64,000 nucleotides of DNA from Phytoseiulus persimilis (Eukaryota > Arthropoda > Arachnida > Mesostigmata > Phytoseiidae), in assembly GCA_037576195.1 (NCBI GenBank), contig CM075101.1, positions 2,046,001 to 2,110,000 on the forward strand. The letters are read 5' to 3'. Shown here one piece after another: positions 20,064-29,857 of this stretch. The translations under genes and the position numbers were made by a program. Under the pieces are notes generated by a model. The model was not told the origin of the DNA, made no database searches, and saw only the letters and a list, made by a program, of their open reading frames with translations. Each line of letters begins with the position of its first letter. Positions within the stretch are counted from its first letter, which is position 1.

Positions 20064-21277
20064 GAGCGGGATCGGGTCTGGTCTCCGTCTTGAGACAGCT
20101 GCATCATAGCGGAGAGCATCTCCCGAAAATGGGGAAGATAGGGGCCTGCACTATTGGCGAAACGATCTCGAATGATCGAGCGGGATCGTCCTCTCGAGGG
20201 CTGGCTTTGTGTCGCCATCGGACGCTTCGGCTTCCACCTCCGGTCGGAGCACTGATTGCGGTCTCCGTTGTTAGTTTTCCCTCCGTTTGCCTCCGCGACG
20301 TTGTTGCTGAATTTGACTCTCTCGGCGTTTCTGTAGAGCGCACGGTTCATCTGCTTGGATGCACCCTGGGTGGAGGTCGACGGCTGTGGAACTTGCGCTT
20401 CAGTCTGAGCCTGGGGACGCTTACTTCTTCGCAATTTCAAGTTTAGAGTCTTGCACGCTCTTCGTGCAACGTTACCGGCCGTTCTCAGTGCGGTTTCACC
20501 TTCATAGCTGTACTTCTTATCAATGACCATTCGTCTTTGGACTTTTGATAGCTGAAGGAAAGAGAAGGGGGTCCCCTCATCAGCCGCGAGCACATTCAGC
20601 CCGTCGTTTGCCTTTTTGCATTCCGGACGGAAGATCGCGATGGACACGAAAACAAGCTCAGTGTCGGGCTTGCTCGCTTTGATTTTCGTGCTGAATTCAT
20701 TCATCTTCTTCGCCACCTGCTCGTGATTGAGCTCCATGCACTCGCGGAAGCCGGCATGTATGAAGAGCATCACCGGTGCTTCAGCCCTGCTCACGAATTC
20801 ATCGGCCTGCTGAAGAATGGATTCGACATCGTTTCGGGCGCGAGCACTGCCCTTCACCGTTTCCAGCTCCTCAATTCTGCTCTCCGAATCGCATGAGTGG
20901 CGAAGCAGGAATGTGATCAGATTCATAGTTTCATTGGCCAGCGGTGTCGTGTCCAGAAGACAGAGAATCTGCTCATAGTTCATGTTCGTTGAAGGAACGG
21001 CACAAACACGACTTCTCAATGGTTTTCGTGGGTCTGCGGTTGGGTCCTTTTCGTCTTGTCGTCGGCATTCAAAGTGGAAGGATCTCCCACAGGTATCGCA
21101 TTTGAGGACCAGGCTCACGATTGGCCCCTGACACCTGTTGCAGTTATTTCGTTCCTGTGAGGGTCTCTTCGCTCTCGATTCGAACTCCGAAATTTCCTCC
21201 CCCTCCCCTGGCCTACGCTTCCGTGGTTTAGTGCTACCGCCAGAATCCTGGGTGCCTATTGTCGGCTGGCAGCCCAC
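19928..21277 (-). CDS. LINE ORF1 with PHD-like finger and esterase-like domain
   Basis: About 450 codons. Residues about 45-73 hold CNRCQG...CDTCGRSFHFEC, a PHD/RING-like zinc cluster. Residues about 165-260 (VMLFIHAGFRECMEL, ELVFVSIAIFRPEC, SYEGETALRTAGN) resemble an SGNH-type esterase fold as in some CR1 ORF1 proteins. The C-terminus is Arg/Ser-rich and would bind RNA. No ATG occurs in frame before the finger: a TGA lies a few codons upstream of 21277. Another frame offers an ATG near 21343, so a frameshift near the start is likely. Confidence 0.7.
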   Translation of the reverse strand: MGCQPTIGTQDSGGSTKPRKRRPGEGEEISEFESRAKRPSQERNNCNRCQGPIVSLVLKCDTCGRSFHFECRRQDEKDPTADPRKPLRSRVCAVPSTNMNYEQILCLLDTTPLANETMNLITFLLRHSCDSESRIEELETVKGSARARNDVESILQQADEFVSRAEAPVMLFIHAGFRECMELNHEQVAKKMNEFSTKIKASKPDTELVFVSIAIFRPECKKANDGLNVLAADEGTPFSFLQLSKVQRRMVIDKKYSYEGETALRTAGNVARRACKTLNLKLRRSKRPQAQTEAQVPQPSTSTQGASKQMNRALYRNAERVKFSNNVAEANGGKTNNGDRNQCSDRRWKPKRPMATQSQPSRGRSRSIIRDRFANSAGPYLPHFREMLSAMMQLSQDGDQTRSRSCRAVSRTHTGRRSILRPRHEGPSRSRSGSKNFRQLSRGRPPTRI

Positions 21278-21300
21278 GGATGGGGGCCATCGGTTTCGCT

Positions 21301-22300
21301 CTCTTCCTCACGAGCACTCGGGAGACGCACTAGAGGCATGCAGTTCCCTCGCAGTTGCTGTTTTTCAGGCCGCGGGGCGACTCCGTCTCCTCCAGCCACT
21401 TATTGTACGGAACTCAGCCGCTTCACCGCTGCTACGGAGTGCAACAAGATCGCAAAACCGACGCTCTCTCACGGAGCCCTTGAACGAGTTGTTTGTGGGA
21501 ACTCCGAGAGGCTCCGGCTAATGTGTGAGACCGCCAGGTGGAATTGTTAGTCGGGTCCTCATTGCGGGAGCACGTACGAACTTTCTTTCAACGGGAGCCA
21601 TCACACAGGATGTCACTGGTTCCTCGAGCTGTCTGAATATGTCGACCGGAGCCGATCGTCTCATATATTCCAATGATTCAGCTCAAATATCATCCAACCA
21701 GAGATCTACTGAACATTGGCGCTACACATTCGCTGTGACGAGCTGAATGCTGAGGGCAACTTTCACGGCCGTCAGTGCATCTCAAACTCGTCTCCTTCTA
21801 GAAATGAACCTGCTTTCAAGCCCTCTTCACGCAGTGGGACCGAAGGAAAGGACTGGAATAATGCACCGATCATGGAAAAAGGAACTCAGATGGTACGTTG
21901 GTCTGGGGATTCTCGACCGATATCGCGCGTGAGGAATTTTGTAGATCACGGCCGCGACCTGCGAGTAGCGGCCTACATTTCGATCCCCGCTGCGGCACTC
22001 GCAGTGAACGCAGTTGAACGGCACGCAAGAGCGGAGCCGTCCGGATCCAGATTTGACGATCCGTTCTCTCGACCTCTTGTCAAACTCTTCCCGCCTGTCG
22101 CGGGCTCAATTTTCAGGTCTGAATTTACATTCTTCCTCTCCTGACTCTCGAGCACTCCAAAATCAATTCCGTGCTCGGTGGCTGTGGTTGCCGCGCAGAC
22201 CTGCTCAAGCCATCGGCTTACCCCAGCTGACACAGCGGCGTATCCCTCCCGAATCTACGGGATTCCGCTGGGTTCTTCCACCGCCCGCGCTGAGCGGAGC
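21301..22300. other. Unassigned interval between LINE and hAT element
   Basis: Nothing recognised. The first part may be 5' UTR of the LINE. Short frames at 21716-22144 show no motif. Confidence 0.3.
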
Positions 22301-22308
22301 AGAATGCA

Positions 22309-22690
22309 TAGACATGCCTTCCCGCGCCGGAAAGCGGGAATAATTTTCGCGCTCCGCCCCGCGCGGAGCGGAAAGTATTTACACTCTCCCCAGAGCGGAA
22401 AATCACATTTCCGCATTGGAATTATTCTTGATGAGCATTCATTGAGCCGAGGGTTCCTCAAAGCAATTATACCGAATACGTACTTGTTAGAGCCGGCCTC
22501 ATGCATTCGACGTGCCTCAATGTCCATGTACGCGGTCGACTCGCCCTAACAGATCATCAGCCCGAGGTGTCATCAGCGTATAGGCCGGAAAATAATTTCC
22601 GCGATCATGGGAAAGGAAGTGAGAATCTCCGCTACGAGTGTAATAGAACTCGTTTCTGATCTCGGGCTTCCGACTGGGCCCTTCGCAGTT
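22309..22690 (+). repeat. Left inverted repeat of the hAT element
   Basis: Inverted partner of 29410-29802, roughly 85% alike by eye over its whole length. The outer 90 bp carry the nested palindrome cgcgctccg...cggagcg. Confidence 0.85.
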
Positions 22691-23228
22691 TTTTTTCTGC
22701 CTTGGATTGGCTGGGAGACTGTCCACGTGAAGCCTAGATTACCAGCAAGCCGTGGATGCAGGACTCTATAAGCCAGTTCCGAGGAGCGATGCCTCCCGGC
22801 AGAGCACAGCATGACCAAAAACATGATCGTCGTCGGAGCAAAGTCTTTCTATTTGGGAGCGCAAGCAAGATGCTTGCAACGATAACAAGTGTTGTAAAGG
22901 GATAAAATGTCTCCGGCCGATGCGAGTCTATTGGGCCATAGAAAAGGCAAAAGACGGTTCCGGTGATCCGAGCCCCCGATCGCGGGATTCCCGCTCCCTT
23001 ATCGAGATCATGGACCGGACAAGAGCAACAGCGTACATGCAGAAAATATGAGGTTCGTTGGGGTTCGAGGCAAAGGTTCGTTCCACGCCTGCTTTCATGG
23101 AGCTCATAGGGCCTTCGGGACGAGGGCTCAAAAGGCTTGTTGTTGTGACACGTGTTCAATTGCGTTGTCTAGGACTCATTTCGCTCCTCCCTTGATATAC
23201 CTCCCAGGGACGACTCTTCTCGATGAAG

Positions 23229-24905
23229 TCTCTCAAGAATAGATAACTGGTGAATCTCTCGTCCTTCTGCTTCTCCTAGCAATACCGTCGGAAGTGCCGA
23301 GCGGTGCTGAAGGCGCTCTCAGCGGGGACACTTGTGGGCTGGATCAGCTTCATAGTGCGCACTAGGACAGCTGGAATGGTTGCTAGCCCTTCCTTGTGAT
23401 AATTGATCGAAGTCGCGGGCAAGAGCGAATGCTGGATCAGCGACTGTCGCCATACATGTCGTAGACATCACGCTCTTCATCCCTTCCCTCCTCCTCCTCC
23501 TCCCCCTGCAGAGAGTCGGCCGCCCGACGAGTCGACTTCTCGAGGTGCTTGGCCACCTCCTCTGACAAGCTTCCGGCCGGGAGGAAAGTACGGGATAACT
23601 TCACATCTCCTTTCGCAACGATCCGAGCGCGCATCTCCTCCAACCAGCGATCCAGAGTGGAGACTTCTTCCCTCCTGCCAATGAATCGCCCAACTCTGGA
23701 GGCAACACCTCGTCTCTGCAGTATCCTGATACAGAGGCAGCGGTATAGAGTTTTCGCAAACTCGGAGGATTCGTCTCTCAGCGCACTCAACATCGCCTGA
23801 AGAAAATGATTGCAAGCTCAGTATTTTGGGCTTGCAATCGTCACCACGAGGTGGAAGCATTGCCTATTTTTTCATTTTCTCATCCTCCTCTGGTGTATTC
23901 CATTGTTCATGGGGATCGTACCTCAAGGGCCAAATCGGCTCGTCTAAGCCGATTGAACTTTTTGATGAGAGCCGCAGGCACGCCTTCTCCACGTGGCGTA
24001 AGGCGTTCGTGACCTCCCTCAGCAACTCTATCTCTGATGCAGAGAGGGGGAATACACACTTCCGGCTGATGTAGTATCGTCGCAAGGCGTGTTCTTGCGT
24101 CAAGAAATTTCGCAACATCCGTAGTGTTGAATTCCACCTCGTCGCGACGTTTAGAACCAGCTTCGGCCCGTTGTCCCCGGAGGCCGCGCGGAACTCGTCG
24201 TTCAGGGCGGGGCTCGTTATAAAAGTCTTGACCTCAGCACGTACTTTATCAACGATCCGACCAATGGCACTGAGATACGTCGGCGGTCCCACTGTTGCGA
24301 CCTCTTCAGCCAATTCCTCCTGGAGAACTTCTGGAAATTTCAGAAGATACTCAGCATCACCCAGGATGTCGGAGTGAATGAAAAATAATGATACGAAGCT
24401 TAAAAAATGTAAAAAATCGTTGGGAAACTCACGGTCTACTTCAGATCGCTCCGCGTTGTCGTAGTTCAGTATCCCTGCGATTTTCCAGCTATCCGAGTCC
24501 GCATTCTCCTCGGAGTCGACATTTTTATGCTTGAGCGGACGCGTCGTCCCCTTTGAATGCATCCCGCACCGCCAGATCCAATCCATGCGCGAGACACAAT
24601 TGGGCCTAAAAAAGTCTCGGAGCTGCTAAGTCTTTCAAGATTCTACCAAATTTCTTCATTACCGCAGCTGCGTCGGACGTCAGTCCTCGAATATCACTGA
24701 TTCGAAGTCCGATTTCACCGAGAGTATCTGAAAGAATTTTTCCCAGATTCTCTGCAGTTTCGCGTTCCCGAAAACGCGACAGAAGCTCAATTGAGTCATC
24801 CTTGATACACGGTATGGTTTCCGAACAGTGGAGCGTGACGCCTGAAGCAAATGTCAGAATGTCCGAGATCAGTAATCGTGATCTTCGGGGGTCAAACGAG
24901 TAGGA
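23229..24905 (-). pseudogene. hAT transposase, catalytic and dimerisation regions
   Basis: Pieces in the order of a hAT transposase, read on the minus strand. Near 24660-24850 is a GVTLHCSETIPC...GLTSDAAAVMKKF block. Near 24570-24600 is LAHGLDLAVRDAF. Near 24090-24160 is LNVATRWNSTLRML, the classic hAT RWNST motif. 23437-23793 is a linker with an acidic run. Near 23279-23345 is the dimerisation segment TSVPAESAFSTARHF. It is broken: a TAA near the LAHGLDL exon, frame shifts near 23400-23440, and TAG at 23276-23278 before residues that still look coding (ERFTSYLFL). It once catalysed cut-and-paste transposition of this element. Confidence 0.8.
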
Positions 24906-24945
24906 AATACCCGAGAAGAATGTACCAAGTGTCGAGTGAACTCAC

Positions 24946-25126
24946 CGAGGAATCTACGGCGTTGCCACGTCCACTCATCCGCGCTCAGCGTGAAAATAGC
25001 TTTCTTTTCCTGTAGTAGTTTGATATCAGCCGCCACGATTGCCCTCGCCTCCCTGAGAAGTGATAATTTGGAGAATTCTCGCCCCTCGATGCCGCTCCTG
25101 GTGCAGCAGGTTACGAGATGCGTCCC
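24946..25126 (-). pseudogene. hAT transposase exon with DEWT motif
   Basis: Bounded by an AG acceptor (ATTATTAG) and a GTGAG donor. Open in one frame, it ends ...IFTLSADEWTWQRRRFL, matching the early catalytic-core strand of hAT transposases (usual form ..DLWTS..). Starts in phase 0, compatible with the exon at 25166-25470. Confidence 0.7.
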
Positions 25127-25165
25127 CTAATAATGTGCAATTGCATGTGAAAACAGAACTCACAC

Positions 25166-25470
25166 AACTGCCTCATCGGTCAATCTCCGGGCGATGGTGT
25201 CATTCACTGTTCCGAGTTTTGCCAGCTCAAACAAGCGTTTGACGAAAGGATTATTGAACCCGTCACAAGGAATGTTGAGAGTCGTTAAAAGGCCAGATAC
25301 GATCGTAGCCTTTTCAGCCTATGAACCCGATCGTTCCCCCATTTTAGCGTGCAGTGCAACACGAGTTTCCAAATTCCATCTGGTGCCCTTCACTGTAGTA
25401 ATAATCTTCCCGCACATCTTGCATTTCTGTTTCTCGAATCCCGCAGGCACAAACTGCGGTCATACGCCGT
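25166..25470 (-). pseudogene. hAT transposase exon with BED-like zinc finger
   Basis: Acceptor TATTCCAG, donor GTGTGAGT. The frame reads FVPAGFEKQKCKMCGKI then ...LHAKMG, a Cx2C...H finger start as in BED or hAT-type DNA-binding domains, then KATIVSGLL...NNPFVKRLFEL and DTIARRLTDEAVV. Two in-frame stops break it: TGA near 25461 and TAG near 25318. Phase 1 at its start matches the AT-hook exon before it. Confidence 0.7.
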
Positions 25471-25616
25471 CTGGAATAGGAGAAAAATTGTAATCCGTGA
25501 TATTCCGAACCACGAAATTGGAGGGACTATTTCAATCGTATGCGAGACAAGATAAAATTACCCGGAACCGCGCTCTTGTTTCGGGTGCTGATGTTCAGGC
25601 AGCGCTCGTGCCTTAC

Positions 25617-25766
25617 CTTTGACTTTCGGAGGGCGGCCTGAGCGCCTCTGTCCACCTTCATGCCCCACTTCCGTCGGAGATATCCGTTTGCGCGACTCCC
25701 TGTTTCCTGTTAGAGCAGTGCTCGTGTCATCTCCGCCGATGCTCCCTCGGTCTCTATCAGAAGCTT
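25617..25766 (-). CDS. AT-hook exon of the hAT gene
   Basis: 150 bp between acceptor CCATTGCAG and donor GGTAAGG. In phase 1 it reads acidic and basic residues ending GQRRSGRPPKVKG, an AT-hook (core GRP) that binds AT-rich minor groove. Its start, EASDRDRGS, resembles the starts of the upstream mini-exons, so it belongs to the same duplicated series. It fixes the reading frame of the whole series. Confidence 0.65.
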
Positions 25767-25973
25767 CTGCAATGGAACTATCGTTGGGAATATTCCGCTC
25801 AGGATCAAGAGGCAGGGGACCTTGCTGCTTGCTCTCATTTCCATCTCTTTTTCGAATACTGATCTGTCTATGACATGCATGAGAGCGCAATGAAATGACC
25901 GCTCGGGACAGACAGGGCAATCAATTATGCCATCGGCGACTGTTAAAGAAATTGTGGAAAGCTGTCCCCTCAC

Positions 25974-27038
25974 TCTTGTGAACATCAGAAGTTCCTGGGC
26001 GGGATCGGCGTTGTGTCCTCCACCGGGGGGAAGAAGTATCGTCGTCACTCGATTGGTGTTTACGAGAGTATTCTGAAATGAGGGTTTCCATATATTTCGT
26101 CCATTCCGCTACAATGTACATCGGGAAAACGATTGTACTTCAAGAAAGTATAGAGGAAATCCTGTGAGGCCCATCTTCTCACCCTCATACTCTGCAGAAG
26201 CCTCTGCCTCAGGAGCCTGGGCATCCTCCTCAATTTCCTCGATCGATTGGCCTCTACGATAGCTTTCTGGAATAAGGGTTTCATTAGACCTCATCCGTTC
26301 GAGAACAATCAAGGTCGAGAGATTAATTGTCCTTCGAGGAGCTTCTGAGGGAATTCCGGGAGGTTGTCCGCTGTCGTCTCACCTTTACACTCCGTAGAAG
26401 TTCCTTGACGAGGCTGGCATTGCTTATTTCTTCTACTCTCTTCGCTCGTTCGGTCTCCATGAGAGTCTTCTGAAATCAGGGTTTCGTTAGATTTCATCCA
26501 TTCCGGGACAATGTGCATCGGAGAAACTTCTGCACTGTAAGGAGTTATGAAGAAATTCTGGGAGGCTATGTTCTCACCCACACACTCGGCAGGAGCCTCT
26601 GCCTCAGTAGCCTCGGTTTCCTCGCTTGATTGGGCTTTATGAGGGTTTTCTGAAATGGGGGTTCCATTGGAGATCATCTATTGAGGAATCATGTACATCG
26701 GGGGGATTATTGTTCTTTCAGGAGCTTTGGAGGGGATTCTGGGAGGCTGTCCTCTCACCCTTATACTCCGTGGAAGTTCCTTGACGAGGTTGGCACTTTT
26801 TCTCTCGTCCCGAGAGAGCAACCTCAGTTTCATTTCCCTGGCTCGATTGGCCTCTATGATAGTTTTCTGGAATGAGGGTTTCATTAGAGTTCACCAGCTC
26901 AGGGAGAATGCAGGTCGGCGAAATAATTGCACTTTCAGAAGCCATGAGGGAAATCTTGGGATGCTGTACTCTCACCCTCAAATTCGGAAGAAGTGCCCGG
27001 GCTAGTTCCAGTGCCGGATGTTGGACAGATCGAACAGG
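25974..27038 (-). CDS. Six tandem symmetric mini-exons of the hAT gene
   Basis: Tandem units of about 180-220 bp. Each holds a candidate exon bounded by CAG and GTGAG: 26976-27038 (63 bp), 26759-26866 (108), 26578-26649 (72), 26383-26469 (87), 26183-26266 (84) and 25974-26072 (99). Every length is a multiple of three and every intron is phase 1, with a Glu codon split at each junction. Typical exon products are ENYHRGQSSQGNETE or ESYRRGQSIEEIEE: acidic, Ser/Gln/Glu-rich and probably disordered. Another frame is also open in the exons checked; the AT-hook exon favours the acidic frame. Function unknown; any number of exons could be skipped without a frame change. Confidence 0.7.
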
Positions 27039-29409
27039 CTGGGACAGAAACGGTCATTATTCACAGAACTAATGAGTGAAGAATTAGAACGGAAATAATT
27101 TTTGAGCCGCAGCAAATCATAATGCTCACCTCGACGCTTCAGACAACCAGCTGTCCTACGTTTCCTCTTGCAGATGCTGGGGCGAGGGGCCGCATTCTCC
27201 TCATCGGAGTGGGAGTAATTCAACGCTTCTGAAATGCAAGATGATATTCAGATCGCCGTCGATTCTGGAGGGACTGCGACATCACGCCACATCAGGGAAC
27301 ATCATAACCGAGAGAGCTAGGCTGAGGAAATATGATTTATTTCGTCGAGTAACACAAACTACCACTCACGGCTGTCAAACATTGTAGGATACGAGGTTAA
27401 TACCTACTGCAAATAGTTACTGACCAGTTGCTTCCTGACCCATCGGGAAGATGGATCCATCTAATTCAAAGCGATATTCCAGACCGAAGTCTTCAAATTT
27501 AGACGCTACGAGAAAGTAGAGGGACAAGATCAAGAAAGATCCGAGCCCGACAGCACGGTTGGAGAACATTGAACTCACCATGAACGAATCGCCGAGATGC
27601 CGGCTGAATTATCGTTAAGAATATCTGAAAAAAAATCGGAAGGAGATGAAGAATCGCTCAGGCGGAACGTGAAACTCGAGGCTCTCCGCGCGACCATCGA
27701 ACTTCGACCGAGTTTGATGAGGACGAAACCGCTGGATGCGAGAGAGAAATCCGTCACATTTGGAAGGAATATGAGAGACGTGCCCGAGAGCGATTATATT
27801 TGAGCAAAACGATGGGAAAAACAATCGATCTGAGAATTCCCTCGGGCGAGCTTTTCAGCGGAAGCTGGGAGCCTTCAGCTGCTGAAAACGCTCGAAATAA
27901 CGCGTACTCTGATGATTCCCAGTGCTGAATGTAATCTGTAGAGGTCGGGACACAAGGACACAACTTGAGCGAGCACGAAATCCCCGTGATATGGCCTCGA
28001 GCCAGGACCAGGCCCATTATGGCAATGCCCTAACAAGCTCAGGATTATGTAAGATATGGATATGCACAGTATCTCCGATCCACGAATAGTTGCTAGATCG
28101 TCGAGTTAACGAGCCGAGAGAGAGCTTCGCCAGGAATACGATCAATGTCAACGAAACTCACGGTCTTACGAATGTTGAGCTGACTTCGAACGTCGCGCAC
28201 CGAGCACGCGGTCGGGTCGAAATGTAATCAAAGAACAGAATACAGGCGGACGATCAGACGGGTGGTCGTCTGTCGATGCCCTAAGGAAGTGAATGCCGTT
28301 GTCTATGGGATTTCACGGCTTTTATCCAGAACGGCTCAAACGGATGTGGTTTGATTGTTTCAGGGTCAGGCTTAAGGCCTTTCGAATGTGTGATTCCGCT
28401 CCCCTATATCAATGAGGGTATGTTTCGAGCAGTGATTCAGAGCGTTCAACATTTCAGTCGGGTTTGTGATAAGGAGATTTGCGCCAACAGAAATTAAACT
28501 CCTCCGGACTCCGTGACCATTGACAGATGGGTGTGGGCTTTCCGAATGGCCATTGTGGTCTCTAGCAAATTGCAGCATCGCCCTGCCATCCTGGGGCTGC
28601 CTCGAGTCGGAATTGCAGGGCGCGGCAGATTCGATATTGGCGGAAAGCAATGCCGAACGAGCCGAACGAGAAGACCAATATTCGGATCATGATCTGAGCG
28701 TCTACGACGATTGGCACTCGGAAGACAACGACGATGCGTATATAGAGCGCTACTCCGTCAAATTGAAATGATGAAAACTCGACAAACAATCACAGAAGTT
28801 GAGAGTCGCCCTCTGTTTGGATGGATTCTCGAAAGAAAATTTTCTTCAGGTCAGCATGGTGCTTCCTCGGACTCTTTCGTGGTCTCCGAGGAGGCCACGG
28901 GGAAGGAAAGTCGTGTTTCTGACATCCGAACTTCAACGATTTGGAGCAGAAGGAATCGCTTGGGTAGTCTGCAATGTCGCCAGCTACCTTCGAGTAGAAA
29001 CTCAGCGCCCAAAGACGAATCATGAAATCGCGCCTCTTTCATTATCGGTCGCGGCTAGCTGAAATTTCAGCGTGAAGAAGGTGGCAATGAGGAAAATCCG
29101 TCGACGAAGAAAATTCCGCAATCAAGGCAGCCATTCCCGAATGATCGCATCGCGAGAATAGGATTTCATTGCCAAGACTAGACAGAGGTTCCCGTTTCAA
29201 TTTCCACTCAGAAAATTCTTCCCACCGTTCCTTTTTCATCATTTCCATCAGGGAGTCTTCTCATCGACTTTTTTGATTGATTCCATCTTAGTTTCAGCGA
29301 TTAATTACCAGCGGAAATGATTATCATCGGTGGTTATGATAATGAATGAAAATTCCTGCGTTAATCAAAGCGAACATTGATATCTTCCCTCAACCAAACC
29401 AGGCCTGAT
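27039..29409. other. Unassigned interior of the hAT element
   Basis: Between the mini-exons and the right inverted repeat. A few frames of 60-105 codons (27597-27803, 28520-28771, 28711-29025) show no motif. The promoter and 5' exons of the minus-strand gene should lie here. Confidence 0.35.
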
Positions 29410-29802
29410 GCCAGAGGGGCATCTTGAGATCAAAAATAAGTTCCATTACACTCAGTGCGGAAGTTCTTACTTCCTTCCCCATCACCGCGGAAATTATTGT
29501 CAGGCCTTCACGCTGATGATTCCTTGAGCTGATGATTCGTCAGGGCGAGTCGACCGCGCACATAGGCATGAAAGATTGTCGCGTGCATGGGGCCGGCTCT
29601 AACAAGTACGTTTTCGGTATGCTTGCTTTGAGGAACCCTCGGCTCAATGAATGCTCATCGAGAATACTTTCAATTGATTTCCGCGCCGACCGGAGCGGAA
29701 ATGTGGTTTTCCGTCCTGGGGAGAGCGTAAATACTTTCCGCTCCGCGCGGAGCGGAGCGCGAATATCATTCCCGCTTTCCGCGGCGCGGGAAGGCATTTC
29801 TA
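29410..29802 (-). repeat. Right inverted repeat of the hAT element
   Basis: Inverted copy of 22309-22690, ending GGCATTTCTA at 29802. Confidence 0.85.
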
Positions 29803-29857
29803 GGAATGCATCCATTCCTATTAGCAAACTGGCCAAAAGACGTACACACGGTCACAC

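Larger units (their letters stand above)
17100..21300 (-). mobile_element. CR1-like non-LTR retrotransposon (LINE)
   Basis: Two overlapping frames on the minus strand: ORF1 (21277-19928) with a PHD-like finger and an esterase-like region, then ORF2 (20063-17117) with an AP-type endonuclease and reverse transcriptase. That set fits the CR1/L2 group (from family knowledge). The 3' UTR is very short or missing: the stop is at 17117 and MULE sequence ends near 17004-17085. I see no target duplication or tail repeat, so ends are approximate. Confidence 0.75.
22309..29802 (-). mobile_element. hAT transposon with about 390-bp inverted ends
   Basis: A 7,494-bp element. Both ends start TAGA[C/A]ATGCCTTCCCGCGCC. 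The flanks are an 8-bp target duplication with one mismatch (AGAATGCA at 22301-22308, GGAATGCA at 29803-29810), as hAT elements make. The inverted repeats (22309-22690 and 29410-29802) are far longer than usual hAT ends and hold GC-rich nested palindromes. Inside, on the minus strand, is a decayed multi-exon gene: tandem mini-exons, AT-hook exon, zinc-finger exon, hAT catalytic region and dimerisation domain. Several stops and frame breaks make it non-autonomous today. Confidence 0.85.

Noticed and set aside
23497-23520. Acidic run near cctcctcctcctcc as a microsatellite locus
   Set aside because: It sits inside the hAT coding frame and encodes a Glu run of the transposase linker.
26060-26884. 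Second open frame across the mini-exons (basic, Leu/Arg-rich)
   Set aside because: It is open too, but phase 1 joins the exons to the AT-hook and zinc-finger exons in the acidic frame.
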